A stretch of 64,000 nucleotides of DNA, taken from positions 1-64,000 of the forward strand of contig NZ_BCWY01000010.1 of NCBI RefSeq assembly GCF_001894825.1, in the 5' to 3' direction. The DNA comes from Rhodococcus jostii NBRC 16295. GTDB lineage: Bacteria; Actinomycetota; Actinomycetes; Mycobacteriales; Mycobacteriaceae. The translations under genes and the position numbers were made by a program. The notes below the pieces were generated by a model. That model had not been told where the DNA came from, did not search any database, and saw only the letters and a list, made by a program, of their open reading frames with translations. The number at the start of each line of letters is the position of its first letter. Position 1 is the stretch's first letter. Positions 43,038-54,600 of this stretch are shown here, in pieces.

Positions 43038-43214
43038 GTGAGACGGACCAACCGACGCCGGTCTCCCACGCTGTACTGATCGTGCTGTACGTGCGGGCTC
43101 GGCGTGCGTCGATTCGTGATGTTCGTTTCGGAATCGCCGTCGATCCGGGACGGCGGTCCCGTTCGGACCGGTCGAGCAGAGTGCGTCCCACGCTCCGCTG
43201 CCTCTATCCGAGGC

Positions 43215-43547
43215 TCAGCGGAAGCGTTCGGCCTCACGTGCGAGTTGCACGAGGTCTGCGCACAGGGACTCCACCTCATGGGCCGCCGCACCTTCGGCAA
43301 CGGCTGTCGCCACGTCCTCGGCGGCACATCGAACCTGGAAGATTCGGTCGACCATGGCGGACGCTTCCTCCGAGGTGAGGACCACCGCGTCGGCGGGGAT
43401 GCTCGTGCCCTTGACCTGGTTGCGCTGCTCGTAGGCTCGCTGCCGGCAGGACTGGCGGCAGTATCGGCGGCGCCGCCCCATCCCCGACTCGGCCACTTCC
43501 CGCCCGCACCACACACAGGAATCGGGTCTGCGGGAAGCGCCGGTCAT
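43215..43547 (-). CDS. Small zinc-finger-like protein, Rv2049c-type
   Basis: The 110-residue protein has C11-x2-C14 and C30-x3-C34 (CVWCGRE ... YCRQSC) in a basic N-terminal part, which looks like a small zinc-binding fold. An acidic helical C-terminal half follows (AMVDRIFQVRCAAEDVATAVAE). It lies divergent to rbpA, as Rv2049c does in M. tuberculosis. ATG 43547 was chosen because the cysteine region follows directly; a longer frame to 43721 would overlap rbpA's leader. Its function is unknown; a nucleic-acid-binding role is only a guess. Confidence 0.8.
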   Translation of the reverse strand: MTGASRRPDSCVWCGREVAESGMGRRRRYCRQSCRQRAYEQRNQVKGTSIPADAVVLTSEEASAMVDRIFQVRCAAEDVATAVAEGAAAHEVESLCADLVQLAREAERFR

Positions 43548-43620
43548 GGTCGACCACCTTACTGCGCGGCGCCCCTCGGCCCGCCCGGTAAGATGTCGAG
43601 GTTGCATCTGCGCGGCGTGC

Positions 43621-43647
43621 GGGAACCAATCGGGAGGCCGTGGCGTT
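43621..43647 (+). promoter_or_regulatory. SigR/SigH-type promoter of rbpA
   Basis: GGGAAC (43621-43626) and GTT (43645-43647) are separated by exactly 18 bases. This matches the GGAA(T/C)-N18-GTT consensus of the SigR (Streptomyces) and SigH (mycobacteria) oxidative-stress sigma factors. Streptomyces rbpA is a known SigR target. The predicted leader to the ATG at 43720 is about 65 bases. Confidence 0.7.
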
Positions 43648-43719
43648 GTAGATGAGTGTGAACGCTTGGTTCTGGTCCAGGCGTGCTCGCGCGGAGACGA
43701 TCGAGGAGAGGACACCACC

Positions 43720-44058
43720 ATGGCAGATCGCGTACTTCGAGGGAGTCGACTCGGAGCGGTGAGCTACGAGACCGACCGTGACCACGACCTCGCGCCCCGT
43801 CGGATGGCCAAGTACCGGTGCGACAACGGTGAGGTCTTCGACATTCCGTTCGCCGACGAAGCCGAGATCCCCGGCACGTGGCTGTGCCGCAACGGTCTGG
43901 AGGGAACCCTGGTCGAGGGCACGGCGCCCGAGGCCAAGAAGGTCAAGCCGCCGCGTACCCACTGGGACATGCTGCTCGAGCGTCGTTCCAAGGAGGAACT
44001 GGAAGAGCTGCTGAAGGAGCGCCTCGACCTGCTGAAGGCGAAGCGCCGCGGAGCCTGA
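43720..44058 (+). CDS. rbpA: RNA polymerase-binding protein RbpA
   Basis: The 112-residue protein aligns over its length with actinobacterial RbpA (111 residues in M. tuberculosis). It has an N-terminal tail (MADRVLRGSRLGAVSYE), a beta-barrel core with C34 and C56 (KYRCDNGEVF ... TWLCRNGLEG), a basic linker ending in R79 (KKVKPPR) and a C-terminal sigma-interacting helix (HWDMLLERRSKEELEELLKER) with R88 and R89. RbpA binds group 1 and some group 2 sigma factors and RNA polymerase and stabilises the open promoter complex. ATG 43720 has a strong ribosome site, GAGGAGAGG. An oxidative-stress-type promoter lies upstream and a hairpin downstream. It sits between the two NRPS genes but is a core gene with no role in peptide assembly. 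Confidence 0.97.
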   Translation: MADRVLRGSRLGAVSYETDRDHDLAPRRMAKYRCDNGEVFDIPFADEAEIPGTWLCRNGLEGTLVEGTAPEAKKVKPPRTHWDMLLERRSKEELEELLKERLDLLKAKRRGA

Positions 44059-44077
44059 CACAGGCCACCGAACCGTA

Positions 44078-44112
44078 CGAACGCCGTCTCGGCTCTGCCG
44101 GGGCGGCGTTCG
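44078..44112 (+). terminator. rbpA terminator hairpin
   Basis: CGAACGCCGTC (44078-44088) pairs with GGCGGCGTTCG (44102-44112), an 11-base-pair stem with one G-T pair and a 13-base loop, 20 bases after the rbpA stop. No T-run follows. Confidence 0.75.
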
Positions 44113-44549
44113 CCGTATCCGGGGCAGGCCGCCGTAGATCACTGGGGTGGTCACCGTCTCGCCAGGACTCATCCACGTACTCCGATCTGCTGAACGCGGG
44201 CGCGTTACATTCCGAGCACACCAAGCACCGAGCGTCACGCCCCGAACACGCAGTCGAAGAAACCACGTATGACCGACCTCCCGGGCTTCCGTACCGTGTG
44301 AGAGGTAGGTCACATGACCGCTCTCAATCTACTATTCGGTACCGCGGAGTCAAGGGTTTGGTCTTCTCTTCGTACAGATCTCACACCTGGGGTATGAAAT
44401 CGGCACCCTGAACCCTCGCCCGGTCGGACGTCCACGACATTCCGGGTGATCAACCGCCCATTCTGATTACAACCGCCCACTGGACGTGGTATTCCCCCAA
44501 CGGGGCCCAAACCAAACCTTTCGGTCTGTCGGGCGCCGCCCGGGGTCCG
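44113..44549. other. 437-base non-coding gap between rbpA and NRPS2
   Basis: The flanking genes converge, so no promoter is needed here. I found no credible gene. The gap holds a small inverted repeat (AACGC-GGGC-GCGTT, 44193-44206), another imperfect one at 44300-44325, and CAACCGCCCA twice at a 19-base period (44451-44460 and 44470-44479). For a convergent gap it is long, which may mark the edge of an insertion. Confidence 0.5.
44300..44325. terminator. Imperfect inverted repeat in the rbpA/NRPS2 gap
   Basis: GAGAG-gta-GGTCA-ca-TGACC-g-CTCTC has two nested pairs of perfect 5-base arms. Lying between convergent genes, it may serve as a terminator for the leftward NRPS2 transcript. A binding site is an alternative. 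Confidence 0.35.
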
Positions 44550-47500
44550 TCAGCGCACCGAATGCGGCCGGTTCTCGCTGTCGTCGGGATCGGTGTCCCT
44601 TCCCGTGTCGGGTGCGGCGTGCCTCGGACGGCGACGCGACGTCTCGAGATGCGGTGCGATCGCGGCGAGCGCGTCGGGGGTCGTCATCGTCCAGTGCGTC
44701 GCATCGACCGGATGTTCGGCGATGGTCCCGCGCACGAAGTTGCCCCAGCAGGTCACCGGGTCGACGTGGAATCCGTCGTCGAGGGCGGCGGTGAAGAACA
44801 CCAGATCTCCGTCGAACTCCCGCGGCCGGTGACCGTCGATCAGGTCCGGGGCGCGCAGTGCATTTGCGTAGATCCGGTCGAGTTGCGGCGCGGTCAGCTC
44901 CGCCAGCGGGCCGCCGACGACGCGCAGCAGCGCCGCGGCCCGCTCGGCGTCGAACTGCCCGTCCGGCGCGAGTTCGTCGAGAACACCCGGGTCCGGAAGG
45001 TCGAGGCCGACACCGCCGAGAAGGTCCGCGGTGGTCACGGAGTTCTCCACGCTCCGGTCGAGTCCGACGTAGCTGTCGAGCAGACCGAGGAGACGCACCT
45101 CTTCGCCGACGCCCTGCAACTGCACCGCCATCTCGTGGGCGATGACGCCGCCGAGCGACCAGCCCAGCAGGTGGTACGGGCCGTGCGGCTGGATGGACCG
45201 GATCTCCCGCACGTAGCGGGCCGCGAAGTCGGTGATCGTCTCCGGAACCGCACCGTCCTCGGTGAGAGTCGGCGACTGCAGGCCGTAGATCGGCCGGTCC
45301 TGGGTCAGCTCGCGGCTCAAGCCCGCGTAACTCCAGGCGAGCCCGATGAACGGGTGCACGCAGAACAGGGGGTCCGCCGCCCCCCTCGTGCGGATCGGGA
45401 GAAGTACGTCGAGCGACGCACCGCTGTCCCCCGCACCGTCGGGTGTCCAGCGCTGGATGCGGCGCCCCAGCGACTGCGGAGTCGGGTCGGTGAACATCCA
45501 TTGCAGCGGGAAGTCGATTCCGAGCTCGACGCCGAGCGCGGACGCGACCCGGGTGGCGATCAGCGAGTTGCCGCCGAGGTCGAAGAAGCTGTCTTCGACT
45601 CCGACACGGTCGACGCCGAGCACGTCCTCGAACACCGCGACGACGGCACGCTCGGCCGCCGTTCGCGGCGCCTGGTACTCGGCGGCTGCGGAACGGACCG
45701 GCACGGGTAGCGCCCCACGGTCGAGTTTGCCGTTGACGGACAGCGGCAGGCCGTCGAGGTGCACCACGTGCGCCGGAATCATGTACGACGGAACCCGGGC
45801 AGCCAGGTGCGCACGCACGTCGGTCCAGTCGGCCGCGCTCCGTCCCACCAGATACGCCACGAGGGCTTCCTCGCCGCGGTCGTCGCGGAGCACCGCCACG
45901 ACGGCCTGCGTCACCGCCGGATGAGTCTCGAGCGCGGTCTCGATCTCTCCCAACTCGATCCGCTGGCCGCGCAACTTCACCTGGAAATCCGTCCGACCCA
46001 GATACTCCAGCGCACCGTCGGTGCGGCGCCGCACCAGATCACCCGTGCGGTACATCCGCCCGCCCACCAGGCTCGGGTTCGCCACGAACCGCTCCGCCGA
46101 CAGATCCGCCCGGTTCAGATATCCCCGCGCCAGCTGATCCCCCGCCAGATACAACTCCCCCGCCACCCCGTTCGGCACCGGATGCAAGCGGGCATCGAGC
46201 ACATGCAACTGCGTGTTCCACACCGGACGCCCGATCGGCACCGTGTGCGTGTCCGCCGGACCCGTCTCCCAGTACGTGACGTCGACCGCCGCCTCCGTCG
46301 GACCGTACAAGTTGTGTAGATCCGCACCACTGACCGACCGGAACCGCGACACCTGCTCCGACGTCAACGCCTCACCCGAACAGAACACCATCCGCAACGA
46401 CTCACACTGCGCCGCAGCAGGTTCCGCGGTGAATTCCGACAGCATCGACGGCACGAAGTGCATGGTCGTCACGTGACGTTCCTGCACGAGCCCCGTCAGG
46501 TACCGCGGATCGCGGTGACCGTCGGGTGCGGCGACCACCACGGTGGCACCCACCTGCAGCGGCCAGAACAGCTCCCACACCGACACGTCGAACGTCACCG
46601 GCGTCTTCTGCACCACGACATCCTCGCTGGTCAGCCCGTATTCGTGCTGCATCCACAGCAGGCGGTTCACGATCGCCCCGTGGCTGACCGCGACACCCTT
46701 CGGCCGGCCCGTCGAACCGGACGTGAAGATGACGTACGCCGTGTTCGCCGCGGTCAACGGCCACAGTCGGTCCATGTCGGTGACGGGTGTGCTGTCGTAG
46801 CCGGACAGGTCTTCGGCTGCGACGTCGATGACGGGGATCCTTCCCCCACCGGGGCGGGCGCCGTCACCGCTGACCAGCACACATGCCGGCCGCGCGGTGT
46901 CGACGATATGCGCAGTGCGCTCGGCCGGATGGTCGGGGTCGACCGGCAGGTAGGCGCCGCCGGCCTTCGCCACCGCATAGATCGACACCAGCAGATCGGT
47001 CGAGCGGCGCATCGCCACCGCCACCACCGCCTCGGGGCCGACGCCCTGCTCGATCAGGCGGCGCGCCAGCCTGTTCACGCGGGCGTCGAACTCGGTGTAG
47101 GTCAGCTCGTCCCTGTCGAAGACCACCGCGAGCAGGTCAGGGTCCGCGGCGACTCGTGCATCGAACAGCGAGGTCAGGGTGCCGGCGAGGACATCGTGCG
47201 ACGTGGCGTTGGTGCCGGCGATCTGCTTCCGCTCACCGCTGCCGAGGACGTCGATGTCGCCGACGGCGGCGCCCGGGCTGTCGGTGGCCGCCCGCAGCAC
47301 CTGCAGGAACCGTTGCCCGAACACGTGCATGGACGGCTCGTCGTACAGGTCGGAGGCATACGTGAGGCGGGCCGCCATCCCGTCCGGGCGGCCGTCGGAA
47401 TCGAACTGCTCCATCAGGGTGAGTTGCAGATCGAATGTGGCGATGTCCACGTCGAAGTCGGCGCCGCTCACCGACAGGTCGCCCAGTTCCAGGGTGGCCT

Positions 47501-48610
47501 GTTCCAGGTTCTGGAACGCGAGCATCACCTGGAACAGCGGGTGCCGCCCGGTGGAACGCTCGGGGTTGATCACCTCCACCAGACGCTCGAACGGGACGTC
47601 CGCATGGGAGAAGGCGGCCAGATCGGTCTCCCGGACATCGGCGACGAGTTCGGCGAAGGTCCGGCTGCTGTCGACCTGCTGTCGCAGCACCAGCGTGTTG
47701 ACGAACATGCCGATCAGGTCGTCGAGTTCGCGTTCACCGCGTCCCGCGACCGGAGTGCCGATCGCGATGTCACCCGCACCCGCGAGGCGGCTCAGCAGCA
47801 CCGCCAGCGCCGAGTGCACGACCATGAACAGGGTGGCGTTCGCGTCCCGCGCCGCACCGAGCAGGCCGTGGTGCAGATCGGACGGCACGGTGAAGTCGAC
47901 GGTGCCGCCTCGATACGACGCGACCGCGGGACGCGGCCGGTCGGTCGGCAGTTCCAGCTGACCGGGCGTGCCCGTGAGGGTGCGCGTCCAGAACGCGAGT
48001 TGCCGTGCGGCCACCGAGTCGGGATCGGTCTCGTCCCCGAGCAGTGCCCGCTGCCACAGTGCGTAGTCGGCGTACTGCACCGGCAGCGGCTCCCAGCCCG
48101 GCGCGGCGCCCGCCGACCGTGCCGCGTACGCCGTCATCACGTCGCGGACCATCGGCGCCATCGACCAGCCGTCGCCGGAGATGTGATGCACCACCAACAC
48201 CAGCACGTGTTCGTTCGCCGAGATCCGGAAGATCCGGACCCGCACCGGAACTTCGGTGGTGACGTCGAAACCGGTGGTCACGAGGTCGACGATCAGGGCG
48301 GGTAGCGCCGATTCCTCGGTCGTGACGACCGGCAACTCGGTCCCCACCCGACCGACGGGCAGGATCACCTGGCGCGGGCCGTCGGCCGAGTCCGGGTACA
48401 CCGTGCGCAGCGACTCGTGCCTGCCGACCACGTCGGTGACCGCGCGCTGCAGTGCGTCGACGTCCAGTGCGCCCGACAGCCGGACGGCCACCGGGATGTT
48501 GTGCACGGCGGAGTCCGGGTCGAACCTGTTGAGGAACCACATTCGGTGCTGCGCCGACGAGAGCGGTATGTGTTCGGGGCGCACCGCGGGCGCGAGTGCC
48601 GGTCTCGCGG
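44550..48610 (-). other. NRPS2 module f: C-A(Ser)-T-TE
   Basis: C has HHISGDG. The A pocket reads D-V-W-H-F-S-L-V-D, the serine signature and the same as NRPS1 module 2. T has FFDLGGNSL. The thioesterase (about 45410-44600) has GWSLGG. Confidence 0.88.
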
Positions 48611-51600
48611 CTGCGGTCGCGTCGAGCGAATCCAGCAGCGACGCAAGGGCGGAGACCGTGGGGGCCTCGAACAGGGAGCGGATCTCCACGCGGCGCCCGA
48701 GCCCCTCCGACAGCCGGGCGACCACCCGGGTGGCGACGAGGGAGTTGCCGCCCAGGTCGAAGAAGTTCGCGGCCGCCCCGACCTGTTCCACGCCGAGCAC
48801 GTCGGCGAACGCCCCGGCGACGATCTCCTCGGTGGGTGTCGCGGGGGCACGGTATTCCACTGTCGCCGAGACGAAGTCGGGGGCAGGCAGGGCCTTGCGG
48901 TCGAGTTTGCCGTTCGTGGTCAGCGGCAGTGCCGCGAGCACGACGAGCGATGCGGGCACCATGTAGCTCGGCACGGCGTTGCCGACCTCGGCCAGCACCG
49001 CGGCCGGGTCGACAGTGACGCCGTCCTCGGCGACGACGTACCCGACCAGGGCGGTCCCGGTGTGCGGATCCTCGTGGGCGATCACGACGGCCTGTCCCAC
49101 ACCCGTGCTCGCCACCAGCGCAGCCTCGATCTCGCCGAGTTCGATGCGGAAACCGCGGACCTTCACCTGGAAGTCGGAGCGTTCGAGGTACTCGAGGACG
49201 CCCCGTCCCTCCCGGATGCGCCAGCGGACCACGTCACCGGTGCGGTACAGCCGCGCACCGGGCGCACCGAAGGGGTTGGCGACGAAGCGCTCGGCTGTCA
49301 GGTCGGTGCGACCCACGTACCCGCGGGCCAGTTGCTCACCGGCCAGGTACAGTTCGCCCGCGACCCCGACGGGAACCGGATTCAGCCGGGCGTCCAGCAC
49401 GAACACCTGTGTGTTCCACTCGGGGCCGCCGATCGGAATGCTGTCGGTCTCGGTGGCGGTGTGGGTCCAGGCGGTCACGGACACGGCGGCCTCGGTGGGC
49501 CCGTACAGGTTGTGCAGCGCGACCGCGCCGAACAGGCGGCCGAAGCGGGCCGCGGTGTCGGCGGGCAGCGCCTCGCCGATGCACAGCACCCGGCGCAGGG
49601 CGGGCTGCTCCCCCGCGCCCGGGGTCGCCACGAAGGCTTCCAGCAGCGACGGCACGAAATGCGCTGTCGTGACCCGCTGCTCACGCATCAGGTCCGCCAG
49701 GTACGCCGGGTCGCGGTGACCGTCCGGGCGGGCGACGACGAGGCGGGCTCCGGCGGTGAGCGGCCAGAACAGTTCCCACACCGACAGGTCGAACGTGGCC
49801 GGTGTCTTCTGCAGCACGGCATCCGTCGTGTCGAGCGGGTATTCGTGTTGTTTCCAGCGCAATTGGTTCGCGATGGCGGCATGCGACACCGCGACACCCT
49901 TGGGTCGTCCGGTGGAGCCGGATGTGAAGATCAGATACACCGTGTTCTCCGGCCGCAGCGGAGCCGTCCGGTGCGCGTCGGTCACCGGCTCGTGCGGGCA
50001 CCCGGTCAGATCGAGGGTGTCGATCTCGATCACGGGAACGTGCTCGGCGGTGAACCCGTCCGAGGACGTCGTGAGGATGCACACCGGTCGCGCCGTGTCG
50101 AGTACGTAGGCGAGGCGCTCGGCAGGATGGGTGAGGTCGATCGGCAGGTACGCCCCACCGGCCCGCAGCACCGCGTACATTCCGACCAGCAGTTCGATCG
50201 ACCGGTTCATCGCCAGTCCCACCACGGATTCCGGTCCCACGCCGCGATCGATCAGCCGGTGGGCGAGCGCGTCGACTCGGCGGCCGAACTCCGCGTACGT
50301 GAGTTCGGTGCCGTCGAACGAGACCGCGACCGCATCGGGTGTGCGCGCCGCCTGGGCGGAGAACAGTTCGGTGAGCGTCGTCGGCGGCAGATCGACGGTG
50401 GTGTCGTTGAACTCGGCGAGGACGGAGTGCCGTTCGCTGCCATCCAGGAGGTCGATGGCACCGACCGCGATGTCCGGATTCCGGACGACCGACGCGAGGA
50501 TGCGGGCGAAGCGTTCCGCGAACGTTCGCACGGTCGATTCGTCGAAGAGGTCGGCGGCGTAGGTGAACTGGGCCTCGATCACGTCCGGGGATCCGTCGAC
50601 GTCATGCTTCTCCGACAGCGTCAGATGCAGATCGAAGTTGGAGATCGCGTTCGGCACGTCGAGCCCCTCGACGTGCAGGCCCGGCAGCTCGAGGGTCGTG
50701 GCGGCGAGGTTCTGGAACGAGAACGCCACCTGGAACAGCGGGTGGTGCGAGCGGGAGCGGGCCGGGTTCAGCACGTCGACGAGGCGTTCGAACGGAATGT
50801 CGGAGTGCGCGAACGCGCTCAGGTCGGTCGACCGGGCGACGTTCAGGCTGTCCGCGAACGAACTCGCGGGGTCGATCGGGGTGCGCAGGACCAGGGTGTT
50901 CACGAACATGCCGACGAGTTCGTCGAGGGATTCCTCGCCGCGGCCGGCGATGGGGGCGCCGATGGCGATGTCGGACTCGTTGCTCAGTCGTGCGAGCAGC
51001 ACCGCGAGCGCGGTGTGCATCACCATGAACAGCGACGCATTCCGGTCCCGGGCGAGCGCCAGCAGTGCGCGGTGGGTGCCGGCGTCGATGGTGAACGGCA
51101 CGTGCCCGCCCCGGTGGGAGGCGACCGCGGGCCGGGGACGATCCGCCGGCAGGGCGAGCCGATCCGGCAGGCCCTCCAGCGTGCGGGTCCAGTACCCGAT
51201 CTGGGCGGTGGCCACCGATTCGGGATCGGCCTCGTCGCCGAGCAGGTCCCGCTGCCACAGGCTGTAATCGGCGTACTGCACCGGCAGCGGTGTCCAGCGG
51301 GGAACGTGGCCCTCGGCGCGGGCGGTGTACGCGAGCATGACGTCGCGGGCCAGCGGGGCGAGCGACCAGCCGTCACCGGAGATGTGGTGGGCCACCATCA
51401 CGAGGACGTAGTCGTCGGCGCCGACGCGGTACATCCGCGCGCGCAGCGGCACGTCCGCGGTCACGTCGAAACCGGTCGTCACGAGCGCCGTCACCCGCTC
51501 GAGGATGTCGTCGGGGTGCGCCGGGACCGGGGTGAGGTCGGGCACCGCGTCACCGGCGGGCACGATCACCTGGTGCGGTCCGTCGGCGGAATCGGGGTAG

Positions 51601-54600
51601 ACGGTACGCAGTGCCTCGTGCCGGCCGACGAGGTCGGCGATCGCGATCTGCATGGCGCGCACGTCCACCTCGCCCGACAGCCGGAGCGCGACGGGGAGGT
51701 TGTAGGCGGGTGATGCGGTGTCGAACTGGTTGATGAACCACATTCGCCGCTGCGCCGGCGACAGCGGAATGCGGTCGGGCCGGGGCTGCGCCGTCAGCGC
51801 GGGGCGGCGCACACCGTGGGTGGTGGTTTCGGTGATCCGCGCCGCGAGGGCCGCGACGGTCGGCGATTCGAACACCTCGCGCACGCCGACGTGGACGTCG
51901 ACGGCGGCGTTGATCCGCGACACCACCTGGGTGGCGAGCAGCGAGTTGCCGCCGAGGTCGAAAAAGCTGTCGTGGATGCCGATCTCGGGCAAGGCGAGAA
52001 TGTCCGAGAAGATGCCGGCGACGATCAGTTCCATCGGGTTCCGCGGCGCCTCGAAGACCCGCGCCGCCGCCGCGAAGACCGGCTGGGGCAGCGCGGCCCG
52101 GTCGAGTTTGCCCGCGGGGGTGAGCGGCAGGGCGTCGAGGAGGGTGACGGACGCGGGAACCATGTAGGCGGGCAGGGTCCGGCCGACGAAGTTCGCGACC
52201 TCGACCCGGTCCACGTCCTCGCCGGTGAACGGCAGCACGTACGCGACGAGGGAGGTCTCCCCGTTCGGGTGCTCGTACCCGATCGTGGTGGCGTACTCGA
52301 TCTGCGGGTGCGCGGTGAGCGCGGCGTCGATCTCGCCGAGTTCGATGCGGAACCCGCGGATCTTCACCTGGTGGTCGGTGCGGCCGACGAAATCGAGCAC
52401 CCGGTTCTCCCGCCACCGGACGAGGTCGCCGGTGCGGTACATGAGTTCGCCGGGCTCCCCGAACGGATCGGCGACGAAGCGTTCGGCGGTCAGACCCGGT
52501 CGTCCGAGGTAGCCGCGGGCGAGGCTCGGTCCCCCGACGTACAGTTCGCCCGGCACACCCACCGGCACCGGACGCAGCCGCGCGTCCAGGACGAGGGCCC
52601 GCACTCCGCGGCTCGGGCCGCCGATGGTGACCGGTTCACCGGCCCGCAGCGGGTCGGTGATGGACGACATGATCGTCGCCTCACTGGGACCGTATGCGTT
52701 GACCATGCGTCGCCCGGGCGCCCAGCGGGCGACCAGTTCCGGTGGGCACACGTCACCCGCGACCACAACCACGGCCAGGTCGTCGAGCCCGTGATGGTCC
52801 ACCGACGCCAGCGCCGCCGGCGTGGAGAACGCGTGGGTGACGTGTTCGGCGGCGAGGAGTTCCGCGAGTTCCGATCCGCCGTAGATGGTGGGCGGCGCGA
52901 TGACCATCGTCGCTCCCGCGGCGAGCGCCATCAGCATCTCGAAGACGGACGCGTCGAAACTCGGGGAGGCGAAATGCAGTGTCCGCGAACGGGACGTCAC
53001 ACCGAGGAGCTCACGCTCGTCGGTCACCAGGTTCATCAGGCCGCGGTGCGTGACCGCGACGCCCTTGGGCCGGCCGGTGGATCCCGACGTGTAGATGACA
53101 TAGGCCACCTGATCGGACAGGATCGGCCGCATGCGGTCGCGGTTGGTGAGCGGCAGCCGGGATTCGTGGGTGCAGCGCACCTCGAGCGCCGGGTCGTCCA
53201 GCACCATCCACCGGATCGAGTCCGGGAGGAGCCCCTGTTTCGCGGACACGGTGATCCCGACCATCGCCCCGGAGTCCTGCACCATGTGCAGGACGCGGTC
53301 GGCGGGATACCCGGGGTCGACGGGAACGAAGGCGGCGCCGGACTTCGCCACCGCCCACACGGCCACCACGGATTCGAACGACCGCGGCAGCGCCAGCACG
53401 ACCCGGGTCTCGGGCCCCACTCCCCGGTCGACGAGCAACCGGGCCAACTGGTTCGACTGTTCGTCGAGATCCCGGTACGACAGGCTCTCGCCCCCGAAGA
53501 CGACCGCCGGACCCTCGGGTGCCGCGGCGACGGCGCCGGCCAGGATCTCGGGCAGCAACTGCACCGGCCGGGCGTCGGCGCCGCGCACCGGGGTGAGCGC
53601 AGCATATTCCTCGTCGCCGAGGACGGGGATGTCGCCGATCGGCCGGTGCGGGTCGGCAACCACCGCCTCGAAGATCCGGCGCAGACGTGCCGCGTACTCG
53701 GACGCGGTGGATGCATCGAACATGTCCGTGGCGTAGACGATTTCAGCGTCGATCCCGGCGGCCTCGGCCCCGTCGCCCAGCCGCTCGGTGAGCGTGAAGT
53801 GCAGGTCGAACTTCGCGATGCTCACCGGGGCGGCGACCGGTTCCACGGACAGTCCGTCCAGTTCGAGTCGGTCGGCAGACACCGCGTCCACGCCGAGCGC
53901 CACCTGGAACAGCGGATGGTGCGAGGTGGAGCGGACGGGGCTCAGGACTTCGACCAGCCGCTCGAACGGCAGGTCGGAGTGGGCGAAGGCCTCGAGGTCG
54001 ACGTCCCGGGCCTGCTCGAGCAGCGCCACGAACGACGCTCCCGGGTCCACCGTCGTGCGCAGGGCGAGGGTATTGACGAACATCCCGATGAGGTCGTCGA
54101 GTTCCGCCCGGCCACGCCCGCCGACGGCCGTACCGATGGTGATGTCGGAGGTGGTGCTGAGGCGACCCAGCAGCACGGCGAGGGCGGCGTGGGCGACCAT
54201 GAAGAGGCTGGCGCCGTGCGCCCGGGCGAGCTCGACCAGGGCCCGGTGCGTGTCGGCGTCGAGGGTGAACCGCGTTGCCGCACCGTGATGGGACGGGACG
54301 GCGGGCCTGCCCCGGTCACCCGGCAGGAACAGCTGGTCCGGGACGCCGGCGAGCGACCGGGTCCAGTACTCCCGTTGCGCGGCGGCGAGGCTGGCCGGAT
54401 CGGACTCGTCGCCGAGCACCGTCCGCTGCCACAGCGCGTAGTCGGCGTACTGCACCGGCAGCGGCGCCCAGTCGGGCGCCCGGCCCGCGGCGCGGCTCGC
54501 GTAGGCGATCATCAGGTCCCGGATCAGCGGTTCCATCGACGCGCCGTCGGCCGAGATGTGGTGGACGACGAGGGCGACGACGTGCTCGGTGTCGCCGAGC

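Noticed and set aside
42991-43191. 67-codon N-terminal extension of NRPS1
   Set aside because: It is Arg/Ser-rich with no family resemblance, contains the palindrome, and a good ribosome site stands before ATG 42990.
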